Assembly: GCF_009931655.1 (NCBI RefSeq)
Contig: NZ_CP047984.1
Location: 4,295,001-4,359,000, forward strand
Direction: 5' to 3'
DNA length: 64,000 nt
Origin: Pontibacter russatus
GTDB lineage: Bacteria > Bacteroidota > Bacteroidia > Cytophagales > Hymenobacteraceae
The notes below the pieces were generated by a model that was not told where the DNA came from, searched no databases, and saw nothing but the letters and a program-made list of their open reading frames with translations. Position 1 is the first letter of the stretch, and each line of letters opens with the position of its first letter. This document shows positions 1 through 9,270 of this stretch, one piece after another. The position numbers and the translations under genes are program-made.

Positions 1-413
1 GCCTGACACTCTCGGGCGCTTACCTGCGCCGGGGCAATGTAGAGATAGACCGTTCGGCCTACTACACGGACCGTCTCATCAACTCCAGCGAGGTGGACAT
101 GCCGGATGCCGGGAACTTCCAGCTGCGCACCGGCTACCTCAGCAGCCGGACCGTTGCAGAGGCCTTTGTCGACAAGATGACCACATTTGGTGGGTTTGAC
201 ATCCGCAAGAACGACATGCCATTCGTGAGCAACCGGATGAACAGCACGAGAGTGGGCCTTGAGGCGAAACACTACCTGGTCCGCCTCCCTGCCCTGGGCC
301 TCCACGCCGCCGCCTGGCACACGCTGGCGGGCCGCAACGTTGGCCAGTCTACCGGCTTCTTGGCTGGGGTAGACTACATCCTTGACTTTACCCCAAACAC
401 CGCAAAAAATTAA
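1..413 (+). CDS. Outer-membrane beta-barrel protein, C-terminal part (5' truncated by window)
   Basis: The reading frame is open from base 3 to the TAA at 411-413, about 136 codons, and its start lies outside the window. The visible chain alternates polar and aromatic/hydrophobic residues in strand-length runs, for example LTLSGAYLRR, HYLVRLPALGLHAAAWHTL and GVDYILDF. This is typical of the last strands of an outer-membrane beta-barrel, but I recognise no named family. The next gene starts 4 bases after the stop, so the two are probably co-transcribed and the barrel may serve the downstream periplasmic lipoprotein. The barrel assignment is inferred from the strand pattern alone. Confidence 0.55.
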   Translation, partial: LTLSGAYLRRGNVEIDRSAYYTDRLINSSEVDMPDAGNFQLRTGYLSSRTVAEAFVDKMTTFGGFDIRKNDMPFVSNRMNSTRVGLEAKHYLVRLPALGLHAAAWHTLAGRNVGQSTGFLAGVDYILDFTPNTAKN

Positions 414-417
414 CCCT

Positions 418-1962
418 ATGAAGAAGCCCTTCGCTATCCTATTGTCCTGCCTTTGCCTCCTGCACCTGGCGTCTTGTGACGAAGACATTGTGGAGGCCAA
501 TGCCAGCTACCAGGCCCTGCAGCCAGCCCAGACGGACGCAGACGCCGGCACCTGGACCCCGCTCATCGTAGCCTCTGCGGCTGACTTTCCGCTTCCTGCC
601 CCGGAGGCCACTGCCTCGGCTGCCTACCAGCAGGAACTGACGGAACTCAAGGCGCTGACGGCCAGCTTGACTTCAGACCAGCAACGGATCATTGACTACT
701 GGAAAGTGGGCAGCGTGTTGCGGTGGAATGAAATCATGCGGGAGCTGGTGGCCAAACACAATCTGCCCCCCTACCAAAACCCCGACAACACCTACCCGGC
801 ACCAAGTGCCGCCAATCCCTTTGCTTACCCCGTGTTTCCCTTCTCCAACCCGCCCTATGCAGCCAGGGCCTACGCCTACGTGAGCGCGGCGCAGTATGAT
901 GCGCTTGTGATGGCGCATCACTTTAAGAACGAGCACAGGCGGGCGGCTCCTTACCAGGTGGATACCTCCATCAAAACGGCCGTACCTAAAAGTGAGTTAG
1001 CGGCCTATCCCTCGGAGGATGCCGTGGTTGCCGGAGCCTCCCTGGAAATGATGAAGCTCCTGTTCCCGGCTGATATCGCCTACCTCACCAGGATGGCCGA
1101 AGAGGAGAAAAACTACCGCCTGTGGAGCGGGGCCAATGTGCGCAGTGATGTGACGGCTGGGGACTCCCTGGGCAGGTGGGTGGCCAGGAAAGTCATCCAG
1201 CGGGCGAAGGCGGATGGCATGGGCGCAGCAGGCGGCACGCCGGAGCTGTGGACGAAGCTGGAGGACGATTGCAAAGCAAGAGGCGAAACGCCCTGGTTGT
1301 CTTTGGAAACGCCAAAGCGCCCGCCCATGCTGCCGGTTTTCGGCGATGTGAAGCCTTTGCTGTTCGACAGGGCAGATGTGCCTTCCTTACGCCCTGGCCC
1401 TCCGCCATCCGCTACTTCTGAGCAAATGCACAAAGAGCTGGATGAGGTGCTGGGCTACACCACAAACCCCACGCGGGAGCGGATGCGCATTGTAAACTTC
1501 TGGGCTGACGGAGTGGGCACCTCAACACCACCAGGCCATTGGAATGCCATTGCCACTGAGGAGTTCGTAAAGAAGCACTACAGTGAGGTTCGGTGGGCGC
1601 GCAACTATGCACTTTTAAATGCTGCCTTAATGGATGCAGCCATTCTATGCTGGAATACCAAGTTCTATTACTTCAATGCCAGACCTTGCCAGTTAAACCC
1701 AAAAATCAAAACACTCACCGGAGTACCTAACTTCCCTGCTTATGTATCCGGTCATTCTACTTTCAGTGGAGCGGCGGCAGCTGTATTGGGTCATCTTATC
1801 CCGGAACGAGCCAATGCTTTTCAGGCCATGGCACAGGAAGCTTCTGATTCTCGCATGTACGGGGGCATCCACTACCGCGCTGACTGCCAGGAAGGCCTGG
1901 ATGCCGGTAAAAAAGTGGGCGATTACGCTATTGCCCGAGCCAGAACAGACGGGGCAGATTGA
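418..1962 (+). CDS. Vanadium-dependent haloperoxidase / PAP2-family lipoprotein
   Basis: The protein is 514 aa when started at ATG 418, which puts a lipoprotein signal at the N terminus (MKKPFAILLS, lipobox LASC); an in-frame ATG at 382 would add 12 residues and spoil the signal. The C-terminal third carries the complete vanadium chloroperoxidase/PAP2 active site: K415-x6-R422-P423, S444-G-H446-S, and S478-R479-x5-H485-x3-D489. Members bind vanadate (haloperoxidases) or hydrolyse phosphomonoesters and lipid phosphates; sequence alone does not decide which. It is likely anchored to a membrane and facing the periplasm. It follows the outer-membrane protein gene after 4 bases, and a strong terminator at 2006-2038 closes the unit. 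Confidence 0.85.
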   Translation: MKKPFAILLSCLCLLHLASCDEDIVEANASYQALQPAQTDADAGTWTPLIVASAADFPLPAPEATASAAYQQELTELKALTASLTSDQQRIIDYWKVGSVLRWNEIMRELVAKHNLPPYQNPDNTYPAPSAANPFAYPVFPFSNPPYAARAYAYVSAAQYDALVMAHHFKNEHRRAAPYQVDTSIKTAVPKSELAAYPSEDAVVAGASLEMMKLLFPADIAYLTRMAEEEKNYRLWSGANVRSDVTAGDSLGRWVARKVIQRAKADGMGAAGGTPELWTKLEDDCKARGETPWLSLETPKRPPMLPVFGDVKPLLFDRADVPSLRPGPPPSATSEQMHKELDEVLGYTTNPTRERMRIVNFWADGVGTSTPPGHWNAIATEEFVKKHYSEVRWARNYALLNAALMDAAILCWNTKFYYFNARPCQLNPKIKTLTGVPNFPAYVSGHSTFSGAAAAVLGHLIPERANAFQAMAQEASDSRMYGGIHYRADCQEGLDAGKKVGDYAIARARTDGAD

Positions 1963-2005
1963 TGGCTTGATAGCCGGTAAGCACACAGAATATATAGACA
2001 GCGAC

Positions 2006-2038
2006 AAAGCCTCTCCATATGGGAGAGGCTTTGTTTTT
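2006..2038 (+). terminator. Rho-independent terminator after the PAP2 gene
   Basis: AAAGCCTCTCC pairs with GGAGAGGCTTT (11 bp) around a 5-base loop and is followed by a short run GTTTTT. It lies 44 bases after the PAP2 stop. The A-run on the other side could let it work in both directions. Confidence 0.85.
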
Positions 2039-2403
2039 CCCCATCAGCCCTTCCAGCTCTATCATCTCCAGGTATGGCCCCAGGCACTTCTTGCTTTGAA
2101 GCCCATGGGTCATGAGGGGAAGCTATCGTTAGGTGAGTACCGTACTTCCTCAAAGCATTCTTCCAGGTGGTGGTATGAAGGCAGAGAGGTTTATCAGCTG
2201 GTGTGTCTCCTACGGGAGCGGCCAGTAATCCTGTCTGTGCCATTGTGCGCATTGTAGGCTAGCTGCTCAACTGCTTATGAAGCTGGATTGACCGCCACTT
2301 TGTATCAAAATACCCCAGATTCTTGGGACGTAGGAAGAAAGATGAGGCCTGGCAGGAAAACGAGTACCTGGGGCGGGAGACAGACCCAAAGGAAGCCATC
2401 TTT

Positions 2404-2468
2404 AGCCTGGAGGCTTCAGGCGTCTGCGGAGCAGACGAAAGCAAAGTAGCCCCGCAAAGCAGGGCTAC
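2404..2468. repeat. Cluster of three short hairpins (REP-like)
   Basis: Three inverted repeats lie next to each other: AGCCT-gg-AGGCT (2404-2415), CGTCTGC-gga-GCAGACG (2421-2437), and GTAGCCC/GGGCTAC (2446-2468). Runs of short GC hairpins between genes are typical of REP sequences. No second copy was found in this window. Confidence 0.4.
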
Positions 2469-2783
2469 GCAAGATGAACATCCCGCACCTCTCGGCCAGG
2501 AGCTCTCTTTCAGGTAAGGGTAAGATAAGAAAAATTCAACTGAAATCCTTGACTTTCAAAACAGTACCTTTATCCACAGAGACTTAGGGGCTGTAAATGA
2601 GTTTCTGTAAGTGTGAGAATGGAATATCTTTATTTATCCTGTCGATTTGCTTTGCATAGTAGCTGCTATACAGTAGTTTAGTCAAAGAAACTTAATATTT
2701 ATTTCACTGAACGTCATAATGTTATTTTAATGCCTACCACCTTTATATCGGCAATCTGAATTCAGTAATTCATAATCACAGCA

Positions 2784-5700
2784 ATGGAATTTACCCCAAC
2801 TTTAGCCCGCTTAGCTTTTGAGAAATCTTCTGACGCTATTTCGCAGTGGGATAAAGATTTAGTTTTGACTTTTGCTAATCAGGCTTTTGCCGATAGAATA
2901 GGCATAAGAAAGGATTTGCTGATAGGTAAAACCATTCGAGAGCTTGGACAGCCGGAGTGGGTTACCGCCCTCTGGATTGAGAAGCTGAAAGCCGTTTTTG
3001 AAACGGGCCAGCCCCTTGAGCACGAGTTTACCTTTGCTACGGCAACAGGAGAATACATTTTGCAATCGTGCCTTATACCTGATTTAGCCGCCGATGGCTC
3101 GGTACAATGTGTTTTAGCCATAGGCCGGGATACTGCCCACCAGAAAAAGAGCGAACAGGCTTTCAGAAAGGGCGAGAAAAATAGCCGAAGACTCGCTGAT
3201 GTAATTGAGAAAGTCCCCGACCCTTGTGTCGTCCTGAACCGAGACTACACCATTCACCTTATAAGCGATGCTTACCTGAAGGCTACGCTTACCGAGCGGA
3301 AGCACATTGAGGGCAGGTATATGTTTGACGTATTCCCCGACAACCCGGCTGCTCCTGATGCCCATGCAGTAAAGAATCTTCGTGCTTCCTTAGACCAGGT
3401 AAGGCAGACAAAGAAGCCGCACCACATGGCCATTCAGCATTATGATGTGCCGCAACCGGCTAATTTGGGAGGTGGCTTCGAGGAAAAGTACTGGAGCCCC
3501 ATCAACATACCGGTATTAGATGAAAAAGGTGAAATTGAATTCATCATCCACCGGGTCTTGGAGGTAACCAAGGCTGTTCAGAAACAGGGGGAGATATATG
3601 ACATAGCCCAGCAAACAGAGACTTTTGCCGTCACACTGGAAGAAGCAAGAGAAAAGTCGGAGGCATTAGAAGAAAGTAAAGACCTGTTGCGAGCGGTTCT
3701 GGACAGCTCTTTATACACCGTTCAGGTATTTAAAGCCGAAAGAGACGAAACCGGTAAAATAATCGACTTTACCTGGTTGATGGTCAACAAGAGGTGGAAG
3801 GAGCTGTACGGTGATGCGGTGGTCGGCAAAAGCCTTTTGAAGGAAAACCCAGGGGTTCTTGAAACGGGGCTGTTCGACCAGTTTGTGCAGGTGACGGAAA
3901 CCGGCACCCCTGTTGACTATGAGCAGCATTACAACCACGAGCAGTTTAACGGCTGGCTCCATCAAACCCTCGTCAAAATGGGGGACGGCTTTGTGATGAA
4001 TACAGAAGACATCACTGAAGAGAAAAAGATTGAGCAGGCTTTACAGGAGTACCGTGAGCTGTTGCAAATAACGACCGATAACTTAGTGGACATGACACAA
4101 GTGTTCAAAGCGGTACGAAACGAAGAGGGAGAAATCATAGACTTCATATGGATTTTAAACAACCGTGCATCGGAGAAATTCTTTGGCGGTGTGATCGGCA
4201 AAAGCCTGCTGACCTTGAATCCGGGGGTAGTAAAAGAAGGCATCTTCGAGACATTTAAACAGGTAGTTGAAACCGGCGTTCCCGACCTAAGCGAAAGGCA
4301 TTATGTGCATGAGCAGTTTGAAGGCTGGTTCTATCAGTCAACAGTTAAGTTGCATGATGGTGTTGCGACAATCACAACAGACATCACAGAACGCAAAGAA
4401 GCCGAGCGGGAAATTCTCCACCTGAAGGATGAAGTAGCACAGCGTGCCACCGACCGGTATTATACACTTTTCAACTCCATCGATGAAGGCTTCTGCATCA
4501 TTGAGATGCTTTACAACGAAGCAGGCAAGGCATACGACTTCCGTTATGTTGAAGTAAACCCAAGCTTTGAGCGGCAAACAGGGCTTAAAAGTGCAGCCGG
4601 AAAAACTGTCGGTGAGCTTACAGCCACCGAGCCGTATTGGATTGAGCAGTATGATAAGGTGGCGCAGACGGGAGAAGCACTTCGGTTTGAGAACTTTCAC
4701 AAGGGGACCCAACACTGGTATGAGGTCTTTGCTTCTCGTGTGGGAAATACTGAAAACCGGCAGGTTGCCATCGTGTTCAACGACATCACCGAACGCAAAA
4801 AAGCAGAAGAAGCCCTGCGGGAAAGCGAACAGCGCTTCCGCAACCTCGTCGAGTCTTATGCCCAGGTTACCTGGGAGACCAATCCCCTTGGCGAAGTAGA
4901 AGTGGATAGCCCTTCCTGGCGGATCTATACCGGCCAAACCTTCGAGGAGTGGATTGGCTATGGTTGGGTGAATGCTGTCCACCCGGAGGACCGGGTGCAT
5001 GCCGAAGAACAATGGCGGGAGTTTGTAGCTTCCAGAAGCATTGCTGATATACAGTTCAGACTGAAGCACGCAGCCAGTGGAACCTATCGGTGGATTCAAG
5101 TAAGGGCCACCCCCATCCTGGATGCGGCAGGCCATGTTGTTAAGTGGGTTGGCATGAATAGCGACATACAGCTTCAGAAAGAGGCTGAGGAGCATTTACG
5201 GAACTTTGCACAGATTCTGGAGCAGGAGGTAGTCTTTCGTACCGATGAGCTGATAGAAAGCAAACACTTATTACAGACTGTATTTGATATAACGCTTATG
5301 GGTATGGCCATCATGAAAGCCGTACGGGATGAAGACGGCAACATCCTTGATTTCAGGATTGAGCTGATCAACAAGGAACTGGAAAGAGAGACCGGTCGAA
5401 AGGACCTGGTCGGGAAGCTTTACGCCGCTGAATATCCGGGTATCAAAAGGACTGCATTGTATGATACAATGCTCCAGGTAATGGAAACGGGACAACCGAG
5501 AGAATTAGAGTATTTTTACTCCCATGATGGCTTTCAAAAGTGGTTTTCCAGCACGTTCGTCCGGTTACACGACGGGCTGGTGGCTACTAACCTGGATATT
5601 ACGAAGCGAAAGGAAGCCGAAGCAGAAAACTTGAACCTAAAGTTAAGGCAGCAAAAAATATTGCTGATGGCTGTTCTTGAAGCCCAGGAAGAAGAGCGCC

Positions 5701-6269
5701 GCCGTATATCCGTATCCCTGCACAATGGAGTGGCGCAGACACTATATGCTACTAAAATGATTGTGGATGAGTTAGCCGAGAAAGTACCGGCGGTATATGT
5801 TCACAAACTAAACAATCTGCTGAAAGATGCCATCAACGAAACCAGAAACGTGTCCCATGAACTGGTGCCTTCTATCCTAAACGATTTTGGTTTGGAGCAG
5901 GCCATCATGGAAATGTGCGGGAGATTTAAAGGTGGAAGCTTACGCCTGGAATGCGAAGTAGAAAAGTTTGAGTCAGATTTAGAAGCTTATCAGGAGCTTG
6001 CCCTGTACCGGATCAGCCAAGAGCTGATCAACAACATCATAAATCACTCAAAAGCTACTGACGCGAAGATTTTAATCTATCAGGAGGATGAGCTGATTTA
6101 CTTAAAAGTGCGGGACAATGGTATCGGCATTCAGGAAAAGTCGTCGGCACATAAGGGAATCGGCCTGCGCAGCATTAAAGACACGGTGAAGTTACTGAAC
6201 GGAACCTATGATGTTTCAATTCCCCCATCAGGCTCAGGTACGCAGGTAATTATTGCTATACCAGTTTAA
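2784..6269 (+). CDS. Multi-PAS sensor histidine kinase (HisKA_3/NarX type)
   Basis: This 1161-aa kinase has about seven PAS or PAS-like domains in series (roughly 5-115, 132-270, 299-416, 420-540, 556-673, 680-796, 826-940), then a dimerisation/phosphoacceptor helix and an HATPase domain. The H-box is ISVSLHNGVAQ with H980, matching the HisKA_3 family. The ATPase part (about 1068-1161) shows the N-box ELINNIINH, G1 DNGIGI and G2 GIGLRSI. PAS 3, 4 and 7 resemble each other closely (VFKA...DF...GxWF/LHQT). No membrane segment or signal peptide is seen, so it is probably a soluble sensor. HisKA_3 kinases usually phosphorylate LuxR-type response regulators, but none is encoded nearby. The gene is visibly lower in GC than most neighbours and has few TATATA sites. 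Confidence 0.93.
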   Translation: MEFTPTLARLAFEKSSDAISQWDKDLVLTFANQAFADRIGIRKDLLIGKTIRELGQPEWVTALWIEKLKAVFETGQPLEHEFTFATATGEYILQSCLIPDLAADGSVQCVLAIGRDTAHQKKSEQAFRKGEKNSRRLADVIEKVPDPCVVLNRDYTIHLISDAYLKATLTERKHIEGRYMFDVFPDNPAAPDAHAVKNLRASLDQVRQTKKPHHMAIQHYDVPQPANLGGGFEEKYWSPINIPVLDEKGEIEFIIHRVLEVTKAVQKQGEIYDIAQQTETFAVTLEEAREKSEALEESKDLLRAVLDSSLYTVQVFKAERDETGKIIDFTWLMVNKRWKELYGDAVVGKSLLKENPGVLETGLFDQFVQVTETGTPVDYEQHYNHEQFNGWLHQTLVKMGDGFVMNTEDITEEKKIEQALQEYRELLQITTDNLVDMTQVFKAVRNEEGEIIDFIWILNNRASEKFFGGVIGKSLLTLNPGVVKEGIFETFKQVVETGVPDLSERHYVHEQFEGWFYQSTVKLHDGVATITTDITERKEAEREILHLKDEVAQRATDRYYTLFNSIDEGFCIIEMLYNEAGKAYDFRYVEVNPSFERQTGLKSAAGKTVGELTATEPYWIEQYDKVAQTGEALRFENFHKGTQHWYEVFASRVGNTENRQVAIVFNDITERKKAEEALRESEQRFRNLVESYAQVTWETNPLGEVEVDSPSWRIYTGQTFEEWIGYGWVNAVHPEDRVHAEEQWREFVASRSIADIQFRLKHAASGTYRWIQVRATPILDAAGHVVKWVGMNSDIQLQKEAEEHLRNFAQILEQEVVFRTDELIESKHLLQTVFDITLMGMAIMKAVRDEDGNILDFRIELINKELERETGRKDLVGKLYAAEYPGIKRTALYDTMLQVMETGQPRELEYFYSHDGFQKWFSSTFVRLHDGLVATNLDITKRKEAEAENLNLKLRQQKILLMAVLEAQEEERRRISVSLHNGVAQTLYATKMIVDELAEKVPAVYVHKLNNLLKDAINETRNVSHELVPSILNDFGLEQAIMEMCGRFKGGSLRLECEVEKFESDLEAYQELALYRISQELINNIINHSKATDAKILIYQEDELIYLKVRDNGIGIQEKSSAHKGIGLRSIKDTVKLLNGTYDVSIPPSGSGTQVIIAIPV

Positions 6270-6358
6270 AGAGTCAATGCAAAGTCAATGTAAAATCAAG
6301 CTAGACGCTTCACAATGTTAGCAAACGTATCTTACAATCAGTTGATGAAGTAAAATTT

Positions 6359-6520
6359 TTGAAAGATAAATCAGGAAGTTTAATTCAGGGAGCCTATTTG
6401 TTCGGCATTATACTGCTGCTGAGCATAGACTACCTTTTCTTACGGACAATAAGGGAGAATGAGAAGAACCTCATGGGTAATCAGGAGGGACTTTGCTACC
6501 TGTTAACTCCCCGTCTATGA
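6359..6520 (+). CDS. Possible small single-span membrane protein or gene remnant
   Basis: A TTG-started frame of 53 codons contains a hydrophobic stretch (AYLFGIILLLSIDYLFL) followed by a charged tail (RTIRENEKN), which looks like a real membrane segment. No ATG, no ribosome-binding site and no known family are visible. It follows the histidine kinase by 90 bases. It may equally be the leftover of a decayed gene. Confidence 0.18.
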   Translation: MKDKSGSLIQGAYLFGIILLLSIDYLFLRTIRENEKNLMGNQEGLCYLLTPRL

Positions 6521-6641
6521 CTAATGAGGTGATCCTGCCAAAAAATGTTTAAGGCTTCCCCTGCTTTGCGGTCGGGATAGTCACACCTACTCATCTCTTG
6601 AAACAAACATTAAATTTTATTTGTGAGATGCTATAAGGTAC

Positions 6642-6791
6642 GAACCTGTTTAGAGTTTTCAAAAAATCGATACATGATGCCCTTGCTGTGTGTTTTCACC
6701 AGCAAGAACTTGTTAGTGAAAGTATAGTTGTCGGTGAAAACACCAACAACGGCAGGTTTTGACACTAAAATCGGAAACGCTAAACAGCTTC
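6642..6791. mobile_element. 150-bp MITE-like inverted-repeat element, copy 1
   Basis: The element is bounded by 19-bp imperfect terminal inverted repeats (left GAACCTGTTTAGAGTTTTC, right end GCTAAACAGCTTC). It aligns without gaps, with about 13 mismatches in 150 bases by eye, to 58585-58734. Inside are two hairpins, CTTGCTG/CAGCAAG and GTTG..GGTGAAAACACC..CAAC. It has no coding capacity. No clear target-site duplication is visible. Confidence 0.75.
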
Positions 6792-6883
6792 CACGTAATA
6801 ATGACTGTTTAACCTGCCTGCTTTCCTTTATCGCTGAAACGTTGGAATTTCGAGACAGAGCCAGAGGAGAACGGGAGGCCTCG

Positions 6884-7021
6884 TCACCCAGCCGCCTCTA
6901 ACGGGACGCGAGTGCTTTCCCGCACCAGCGCCTCCTTGAGTTCGTAGTTATCAAAGGAGTGGCCCGTGTCGCTGCCGGCGGCGAAGGCCAGGGTGGAGTA
7001 GACCTGCAGCCTGGCCTTCAT
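6884..7021 (-). pseudogene. Unidentified gene remnant, 45 codons
   Basis: A minus-strand ATG frame encodes 45 residues beginning MKARLQVYSTLAFAAGSD and continuing with a charged, protein-like sequence (SFDNYELKEALVRE). Its GC-rich third positions resemble the adjacent esterase. It ends at a TGA without forming a recognisable domain, so it could be the truncated start of a secreted protein. I cannot name its family. Confidence 0.2.
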
Positions 7022-7046
7022 ACACGACTTTCAAGCGACCTTCTCA

Positions 7047-7997
7047 TTACTTCCCGGACCTGGCCGTGAGAAAGGCATTGACATCCAACCAGTGAATGAA
7101 GGCATCGAACCAGCGGTTACTGGTTCGATCGGGATTGCCGAGGCCGAAACCATGGCCGCCATTCTGGTAGAGGTGGAACTCGACAGGAATGCCCGCCTTG
7201 TACCAGGAATCAATCACACCGAACTGGCCGCGGAATAGAAAATCGTCGGTGGCGATGACATTGAACATGGGCGGAGCATTCTTCGGCACCTCCACCGGTC
7301 CCATCCCGCCATAGATCGGACCGATGAAGGCCAGTTTCATGGTTTTGGAGTTGAGTGTGGAGTGCATCGTGAGGCCTGCGCCAGCCGAGAAGCCGATCAT
7401 GCCTATTCTGCTGGTATCGACACCCCACTCCTTGGCCCGCTTGAGAATCATGGCGTAGGCGGCCTCAGCGTCCTCGAGTTGGTTAGACAGGTCCTGCTGC
7501 GGCGGGCTCGGCGCCGTTGTACCCTGCGATGCGTTGGAGGAAGCGGAGGCGGCCGGGCGGGGGCGGTTCATCCATGCCGTGAAATCGTCGAGCGACTCCG
7601 GGGTCGGGTGGAGCCGGTACTTGAGCACAAAGGCGGCGATTCCTTTATCAGCAAGTGCCTGTGCGACTTCCCATCCCTCGTTTCCCATTGAAAGCCACCT
7701 GAAACCGCCGCCGGGTGCCACAATCACGGCTGCGCCATTGGCCTTGCCAGGTTTAGGTAGGAAGGGGGTGAGGGTCGCAGTGGAGATGTTGCGCGCCATT
7801 GGGTCGCCCCACTGGCGGAACCAAGTCTCTGACGCGGGCTGTCCTTCGACACCGCCCGTACCGAGCGGAATGGCCTTGGGCTCTGCAGGGGTTTCCAGTG
7901 GGTAGATCGTGCCGTCCTGTGCCATTGCTGATGCAGCAGAGACAAGCGAGGCGGCCATAATGCATGTCTTGGCCAGCTTCATAAGTTTGTAAGCCAT
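7047..7997 (-). CDS. Secreted alpha/beta-hydrolase (esterase, BD-FAE / acetyl-xylan-esterase-like)
   Basis: This 316-aa protein starts with a type I signal peptide (cleavage after about AMA, residue 26). The alpha/beta-hydrolase fold is marked by the oxyanion loop APGGGF (94-99), the nucleophile elbow GFSAGAG with S204, the acid D251 or D252 (ATDDFLF) and the catalytic H282 (GGHGFG). The family cleaves ester bonds, often acetyl or feruloyl groups on plant polysaccharides, in the periplasm or outside the cell. A low-complexity insert (PAASASSNASQG) lies at 148-165. The gene stands alone, lacks the TATATA sites seen in neighbours and has a proteobacterium-like signal peptide, so transfer is possible. 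Confidence 0.85.
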   Translation of the reverse strand: MAYKLMKLAKTCIMAASLVSAASAMAQDGTIYPLETPAEPKAIPLGTGGVEGQPASETWFRQWGDPMARNISTATLTPFLPKPGKANGAAVIVAPGGGFRWLSMGNEGWEVAQALADKGIAAFVLKYRLHPTPESLDDFTAWMNRPRPAASASSNASQGTTAPSPPQQDLSNQLEDAEAAYAMILKRAKEWGVDTSRIGMIGFSAGAGLTMHSTLNSKTMKLAFIGPIYGGMGPVEVPKNAPPMFNVIATDDFLFRGQFGVIDSWYKAGIPVEFHLYQNGGHGFGLGNPDRTSNRWFDAFIHWLDVNAFLTARSGK

Positions 7998-9048
7998 AGA
8001 GAGATGATTGATAGGTGGAAGTTTAAGAATATCTATATCAGTTGCATCGTTTCAAAGATTTAGGTTCCTCTCCATGAGTGTTAATCAATAACCAAAGGCA
8101 AGGCTTTACCTGATGTCTGTGCATTTTCTGGCTCCAAAGTGCTGTCCCACATCCGTTCCCTCCACTTCGTTCATATACTCAGGTTGGCATTTGACTGCTC
8201 CGCTAATGCACCTGCGGGTATTGCATTGAGGAAGGGAGCGTCAATCTCATGAAGCAGTAGTTTTACCTCGTTGATAAATGTATGAAGTACACTTCTAAAC
8301 ATAAGAATAATAATTCATATGTCAAAAAAATGAATCTTAAAATTTTAGCATATGCCTTCAAAGGCTCATGCGTAGTTAAGCGTTTGCCTTCGTCATCGTT
8401 AACTATAAAACTATTTCCATGCTGCTGGTAGTGGAATTTGCTGCTTTAGGCTTTTCGCTGTGGGCAAGGCTACTAAGGGAGGAGGCAAATATCTCACCGC
8501 GAGTACATCTTAACGCTTAAGATTTGACCTTAATATATACAGACAAACATTCAGCATTATAGGAGAAGGTGTTTTTTACTAATCCCCCACCTGCAAATTC
8601 TACTACATGCCATTGGGATAGGATTAATAGGGAGGTACCACGGTGGAGAAGAGGTGAACAATAGGAGCAAAGCAAAAATTGGCAACTGCCGTCAGCAGGT
8701 ACCTGGTTCTTTTTTACTATATAAATCACGCCGCGATTTACTTTCGCAGCTGAAAAATGGCCCGCCCAGGAGGGGTAGGGGGTGGGTATACAGTCATCAA
8801 AAATCAATCAGTTTTATATTTCGCAACTCGAGTTATATACTGTCTCCTGGATCCAGTGGCAGCGCCGCCTTCGGTACTTATATATCCTGCCACTTCGAGA
8901 TGCAGCATCGAATATAAAGGGTATTCTAAACTAAGAAAGGCTCCCCGTGATGGGGAGTCTTTCTTAGTCAGTTGCCTGAAGCTGTATATGGAATGATTTG
9001 GGTATAGCTGCAGTATTCAGTGTTAGCCCATGTTGTGGCTATATATCG
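7998..9048. other. Intergenic region over 1 kb with relic sequence
   Basis: There is no convincing gene. A 43-codon minus-strand frame at 8171-8302 has protein-like composition (FLNAIPAGALAEQSNANL) but no ribosome-binding site or known relatives and may be a gene fragment. A strong bidirectional terminator sits at 8931-8967. The rest is AT-rich sequence with short open frames of no recognisable character. Confidence 0.4.
8931..8967. terminator. Bidirectional hairpin terminator
   Basis: CTAAGAAAG-g-CTCCCC pairs with GGGGAG-t-CTTTCTTAG around a short loop, with A-rich and T-rich flanks on either side. No clear gene ends at it on the plus strand. It may terminate a small unrecognised transcript, or the minus-strand gene at 9049-9270. 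Confidence 0.6.
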
Positions 9049-9270
9049 TTAGCGGCTGGTGTTTTTTAGCCTTCCAACCGCTCCTTTTTTTGCCGCAGGT
9101 ATTTCCAGAGCCCTTTTATCCGAAAGTTCTGTCAGTAATTTTTCAGAACTTTCGATTCTCGGTGTTCCTGACAGCTCTGAAAACTCTTTCGCGGTAAGGG
9201 AGTGATATTTAGAAAACAAGTCTTCCCAATATTTACTGCAATAGTTCTTGGTTTCAGATTCTTCGCTCAT
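9049..9270 (-). CDS. Small hypothetical protein
   Basis: This 73-aa ATG-started protein has a hydrophilic, helix-prone composition (SEESETKNY, KEFSELSGTPRIESSEKLLTE) and a lysine/arginine-rich C terminus. That looks more like real coding sequence than most frames in this gene-poor stretch. No domain, signal peptide or membrane span is visible. A hairpin terminator lies about 80 bases past its stop. Function is unknown. Confidence 0.35.
   Translation of the reverse strand: MSEESETKNYCSKYWEDLFSKYHSLTAKEFSELSGTPRIESSEKLLTELSDKRALEIPAAKKGAVGRLKNTSR

Larger units (their letters stand above)
1963..2783. other. Intergenic region, 0.8 kb, no convincing gene
   Basis: It holds a terminator (2006-2038) and a cluster of small hairpins (2404-2468). 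The last 250 bases before the histidine kinase are AT-rich and likely contain its promoter, though no exact TTTG/TAnnTTTG pair is visible. Short open frames on both strands have no recognisable protein character. Confidence 0.5.
6270..7046. other. Gene-poor relic region between kinase and esterase
   Basis: It contains a small open frame with one hydrophobic stretch (6359-6520), a 150-bp inverted-repeat element (6642-6791) and an apparent 45-codon gene remnant on the minus strand (6884-7021). No intact conventional gene is seen. Confidence 0.5.

Noticed and set aside
1742..2257. 171-codon frame overlapping the PAP2 gene end and its terminator
   Set aside because: It reads through a strong terminator and out of frame across the PAP2 active site, with no domain features.
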